Shown: in pieces, positions 62,065-64,000 of the stretch
How positions within the stretch are numbered: position 1 is the stretch's first letter
How the letters are laid out: each line of letters starts with the position of its first letter
Source: Aldehydirespirator sp965221185
GTDB lineage: Bacteria > Actinomycetota > Acidimicrobiia > Acidimicrobiales > Aldehydirespiratoraceae
Direction of reading: 5' to 3'
Assembly (NCBI GenBank): GCA_965221185.1
Contig: OZ244866.1
Location: 3,472,001-3,536,000, forward strand
DNA: 64,000 nt
Notes under the pieces: generated by a model
Database searches by the model: none
What the model saw: the letters and a program-made list of their open reading frames with translations, nothing else
What the model was told of the DNA's origin: nothing
Translations under genes and position numbers: made by a program

Positions 62065-62331
62065 TCAGTCCTCCGAGCTGTACTTTTCGGCGAGCCGGTC
62101 GGCCGCGTTGTTGAGCAGCCTGTCCTCGCGCACGGTTACCAAGATCCCTGAGACCACGGTGACCGCGATCGCAAGAATCACGAGGATGATCGAGGCGGTG
62201 TTGCCGCCCGGACCCCACGTGAAGTAGCCAGGGCACGCGTCGTAGAACGCCGAGCACAGACGTTCGCCGGTGTCGGGATTCTCGACGGCTGCAAGGGCTT
62301 CTTCCCAGCTGTTATAGGGGAAAGTGTCCAT
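62065..62331 (-). CDS. Small single-helix membrane protein, 88 residues
   Basis: Residues 1-45 are hydrophilic with two cysteines (RLCSAFYDACPG), probably outside; one helix (ASIILVILAIAVTVVSGILVTV) follows, then a charged cytoplasmic tail. GGAGG precedes the ATG at 62331, and the stop lies one base before the next ATG. The cysteine pair could form a disulfide. It belongs to the amt operon. Confidence 0.75.
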   Translation of the reverse strand: MDTFPYNSWEEALAAVENPDTGERLCSAFYDACPGYFTWGPGGNTASIILVILAIAVTVVSGILVTVREDRLLNNAADRLAEKYSSED

Positions 62332-62358
62332 TCAGTCCTCCTTAGTTCTGAACGATTG

Positions 62359-62490
62359 TCAGTGGTCGTGTCGATTGTGTCCATGCGCCTCCCGCTGCGC
62401 CTTCCTGCGCTTTCCCCAGTACCCGGCGGCCGCAACCAGCAGGTACATGACGGCGATAGCGAAGACGAACTGCAGCCACGAGGCGGACAC
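62359..62490 (-). CDS. Tiny single-helix membrane protein, 43 residues
   Basis: GTG at 62490 starts 4 bp after the amt stop and encodes one N-terminal helix (SWLQFVFAIAVMYLLVAAAG) followed by a basic, histidine-rich tail (YWGKRRKAQREAHGHNRHDH). No good ribosome site is seen; translation is probably coupled to amt. The His-rich end might bind metal. Confidence 0.65.
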   Translation of the reverse strand: MSASWLQFVFAIAVMYLLVAAAGYWGKRRKAQREAHGHNRHDH

Positions 62491-62494
62491 CCGA

Positions 62495-63880
62495 CTAGCG
62501 GTTGGCGGCGTAGGCAGCCTTCAACGTGGCTGCGCCCGCCTCTTCCGAGCCGTCGGCGTGGATGATGGGCTCGTCGACCCGGCCGAACTCCGGATAGAAA
62601 TCCGTCTCGAATTCGGCCATGTCGAGACCCTCGATCTCCACCTCTGGCGGGACCCTCAGCAGGTTCAGCTTCTTGAGGATCCAGGATGCGACGTAGCCGG
62701 TCACGAAGGACAACGCGAATATCGCGGCCGCACCAACGGCCTGTCCCAGGATCGAAGTCTTCACGCCACCGGGCCCTGATGGGTAGCCGCTGGCGAAGAC
62801 GCCGACGAGCATCACGCCCCAGAAGCCCATCACACCGTGCACGGCCACCGCGCCTACTGCATCGTCGACACGGGCCTTCTGCTCTATCCAGCCGCCGATG
62901 TGGTAGCACAGGCCAGCCGAGAAGAAGGCGATGAGCATCGTGAGGGACGGGGCGTAGAGATCCGCGCCTGCCGATACTGCCACCACGCCGGCCAGACCTC
63001 CGGAGATGGTCCAGAACGGATCGCCTCTGGAGAAGACGTAGCCGCCGGCGAAGCCAGCCGCAAAGCCTACCGTGATGGTGAAGGTGATAGCCGACAGCGT
63101 GGCCGGACTGAAGTAGATGGTGGCCCAGCCAGGAGTGGTGTCGGCCGTGATGGCAAGGCACGCCGCGTAGAAGGCGTAGAACGCCGTGAAGATGATCATC
63201 AGCCCCATCAGCGTGAGATGGAGGTTGTGGGGCTTGAAGGCCCTCGTCCCGCCGTTCTCATCGTAGCGGCCGATCCTCGGCCCGAGGTTGAAGAGGATCC
63301 CTAGGGCGAAGATGCCCGCCACGCCGTGGACCACGCCCGAGGCGGCGAAGTCGTGGTAGCCGAAGTGTACGCCCAGCCAACCTCCGTAGCTCCATCCCCA
63401 AGCCGCGGCAACGACCCAGACAATGCCGCCCATAAAGGCGGTCAGCCACAGGTAGCCCGAGATGCGGATGCGCTCCAGCACCGCGCCCGACATGATCGAG
63501 CCGGTTGTCCAGGAGAACAGCACGAACGCTGCCCAGAACACGCCGCTGATGTTGTCTCCGAGGTTCGGCCCCATGGAGCCGTCCCACGGGACGCCGAAGC
63601 CGTCGCCGCAGTAGTAATCCCCTGCGGCGGCAGAGCCTCCACCGTCGCCTGACACTGTGAATTTGATGCCCTCCTGCATGCAAAAGTACACGTACCAGCC
63701 GAAGTAGTAGAACGTCGGCGTCACCACGGCGATCGTCATGATGTTCTTCATCGCCGTCGACATGATGTTCTTGCGGCGGCTGACGCCGGCCTCGTAGGTC
63801 ATGAAGCCCACGTGCAGCAGCCACATGAGGGCGACGGTGAAGAAGTAGTAAGCCTCGGTGAACACTGTTGCAGTGTCCAT
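62495..63880 (-). CDS. amt: Ammonium/methylammonium transporter (Amt family)
   Basis: A 461-residue membrane channel with about 11 helices. The Amt signature is VGFMTYEAGVSRRKNIMSTAMKN; the twin pore histidines are in SGVVHGVAGIFALG and GAVAVHGVMGFWGVML. The conserved Trp is in WGWSYGGWLG. ATG at 63880 follows GGGGGTGAG. The position beside tdm, and the gmaS block in the same window, make methylammonium uptake plausible besides ammonium. The C-terminal tail is about 60 residues and acidic. Confidence 0.9.
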   Translation of the reverse strand: MDTATVFTEAYYFFTVALMWLLHVGFMTYEAGVSRRKNIMSTAMKNIMTIAVVTPTFYYFGWYVYFCMQEGIKFTVSGDGGGSAAAGDYYCGDGFGVPWDGSMGPNLGDNISGVFWAAFVLFSWTTGSIMSGAVLERIRISGYLWLTAFMGGIVWVVAAAWGWSYGGWLGVHFGYHDFAASGVVHGVAGIFALGILFNLGPRIGRYDENGGTRAFKPHNLHLTLMGLMIIFTAFYAFYAACLAITADTTPGWATIYFSPATLSAITFTITVGFAAGFAGGYVFSRGDPFWTISGGLAGVVAVSAGADLYAPSLTMLIAFFSAGLCYHIGGWIEQKARVDDAVGAVAVHGVMGFWGVMLVGVFASGYPSGPGGVKTSILGQAVGAAAIFALSFVTGYVASWILKKLNLLRVPPEVEIEGLDMAEFETDFYPEFGRVDEPIIHADGSEEAGAATLKAAYAANR

Positions 63881-64000
63881 TGACTCACCCCCAATTCTTC
63901 TTGTCCGCTCCGACCGGTTGGCCGGACTCAGGGGACAATAGCACAAGCCGAGCCAGCCGGCCCGTGTCGGGCCTATCGGGTGGGGCCTATCGGAGTATCA
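63881..64000 (-). promoter_or_regulatory. Upstream region of amt with 11-bp direct repeats
   Basis: On the plus strand GGGCCTATCGG occurs at 63969 and 63983 (period 14). On the minus strand TTGTGCTATTGT lies about 55-65 bp before the amt ATG and could be part of a promoter. The region continues past the window end. Confidence 0.35.

Overview
The window is a 64 kb, high-GC (roughly 65 percent) bacterial chromosome segment. It is gene-dense, with frequent GTG/TTG starts and many ATGA/GTGA stop-start overlaps. I see no rRNA, tRNA, CRISPR, phage or IS element. No gene-free gap exceeds 300 bases. The gene content (MMPL transporter, RsbV/RsbW/SpoIIE-type partner switching, IclR regulator, MpaB-type protein) and codon use suggest an actinobacterium, possibly of the Acidimicrobiia; that placement is inference.

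Region 1 (1-13.9 kb, minus strand) reads as one transcript running leftwards: a DapB-like oxidoreductase, HyuA/HyuB, E1 alpha/beta of a 2-oxoacid-dehydrogenase-type enzyme, a complete PotABCD-type ABC importer, a NodB-type deacetylase, a LivG-type ATPase, and a branched-chain-amino-acid-type binding protein cut by the left edge. A second deacetylase (14.1-15.0 kb, plus) is divergent from it.

Region 2 (31.8 to 15.2 kb, minus strand) is a tightly packed run of 15 genes: MFS transporter, LLM flavin monooxygenase, cyclic amidohydrolase, isochorismatase-type hydrolase, Rieske dioxygenase alpha/beta, two-domain VOC dioxygenase, a molybdenum hydroxylase (2Fe-2S subunit plus an unusual MoCo-FAD fusion), an M20-like protein lacking key catalytic residues, a split ThDP decarboxylase, an AtzB-type amidohydrolase, a Dabb protein and an IclR regulator. 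It looks like an undescribed catabolic pathway for a nitrogen-containing ring compound.

Region 3 (32.0-38.5 kb, plus) is a methylamine block: gmaS-mgsA-mgsB-mgsC, followed by an unrecognised 151-residue protein and a DAO-family FAD enzyme. These two occupy the place where the canonical N-methylglutamate dehydrogenase genes mgdABCD would be expected.

Region 4 (38.8-48.1 kb) holds a low-GC MpaB-like gene, an MMPL transporter and, convergent to it, a five-gene signalling operon: STAS protein, receiver-PP2C phosphatase, anti-sigma-type ATPase, LivK-type binding lipoprotein and sensor kinase.

Region 5 (48.2-63.9 kb) holds a DAO oxidoreductase, malate synthase G and an aromatic-type FAD monooxygenase, then a methylated-amine and C1-assimilation block: tmm (trimethylamine monooxygenase), sgaA, mcl, mtkA, mtkB, tdm (TMAO demethylase) and an ammonium/methylammonium transporter with three tiny single-helix membrane proteins. 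Together regions 3 and 5 describe trimethylamine to TMAO to dimethylamine plus a C1 unit, monomethylamine to N-methylglutamate, and C1 assimilation through the serine cycle. No dimethylamine monooxygenase (dmmDABC) and no mgdABCD are present in the window.

Repeats: a roughly 110-145 bp dispersed element occurs three times at gene ends, a 6 x 17 bp tandem array lies between two convergent genes, and four short bridging ORFs sit exactly between translationally coupled genes.
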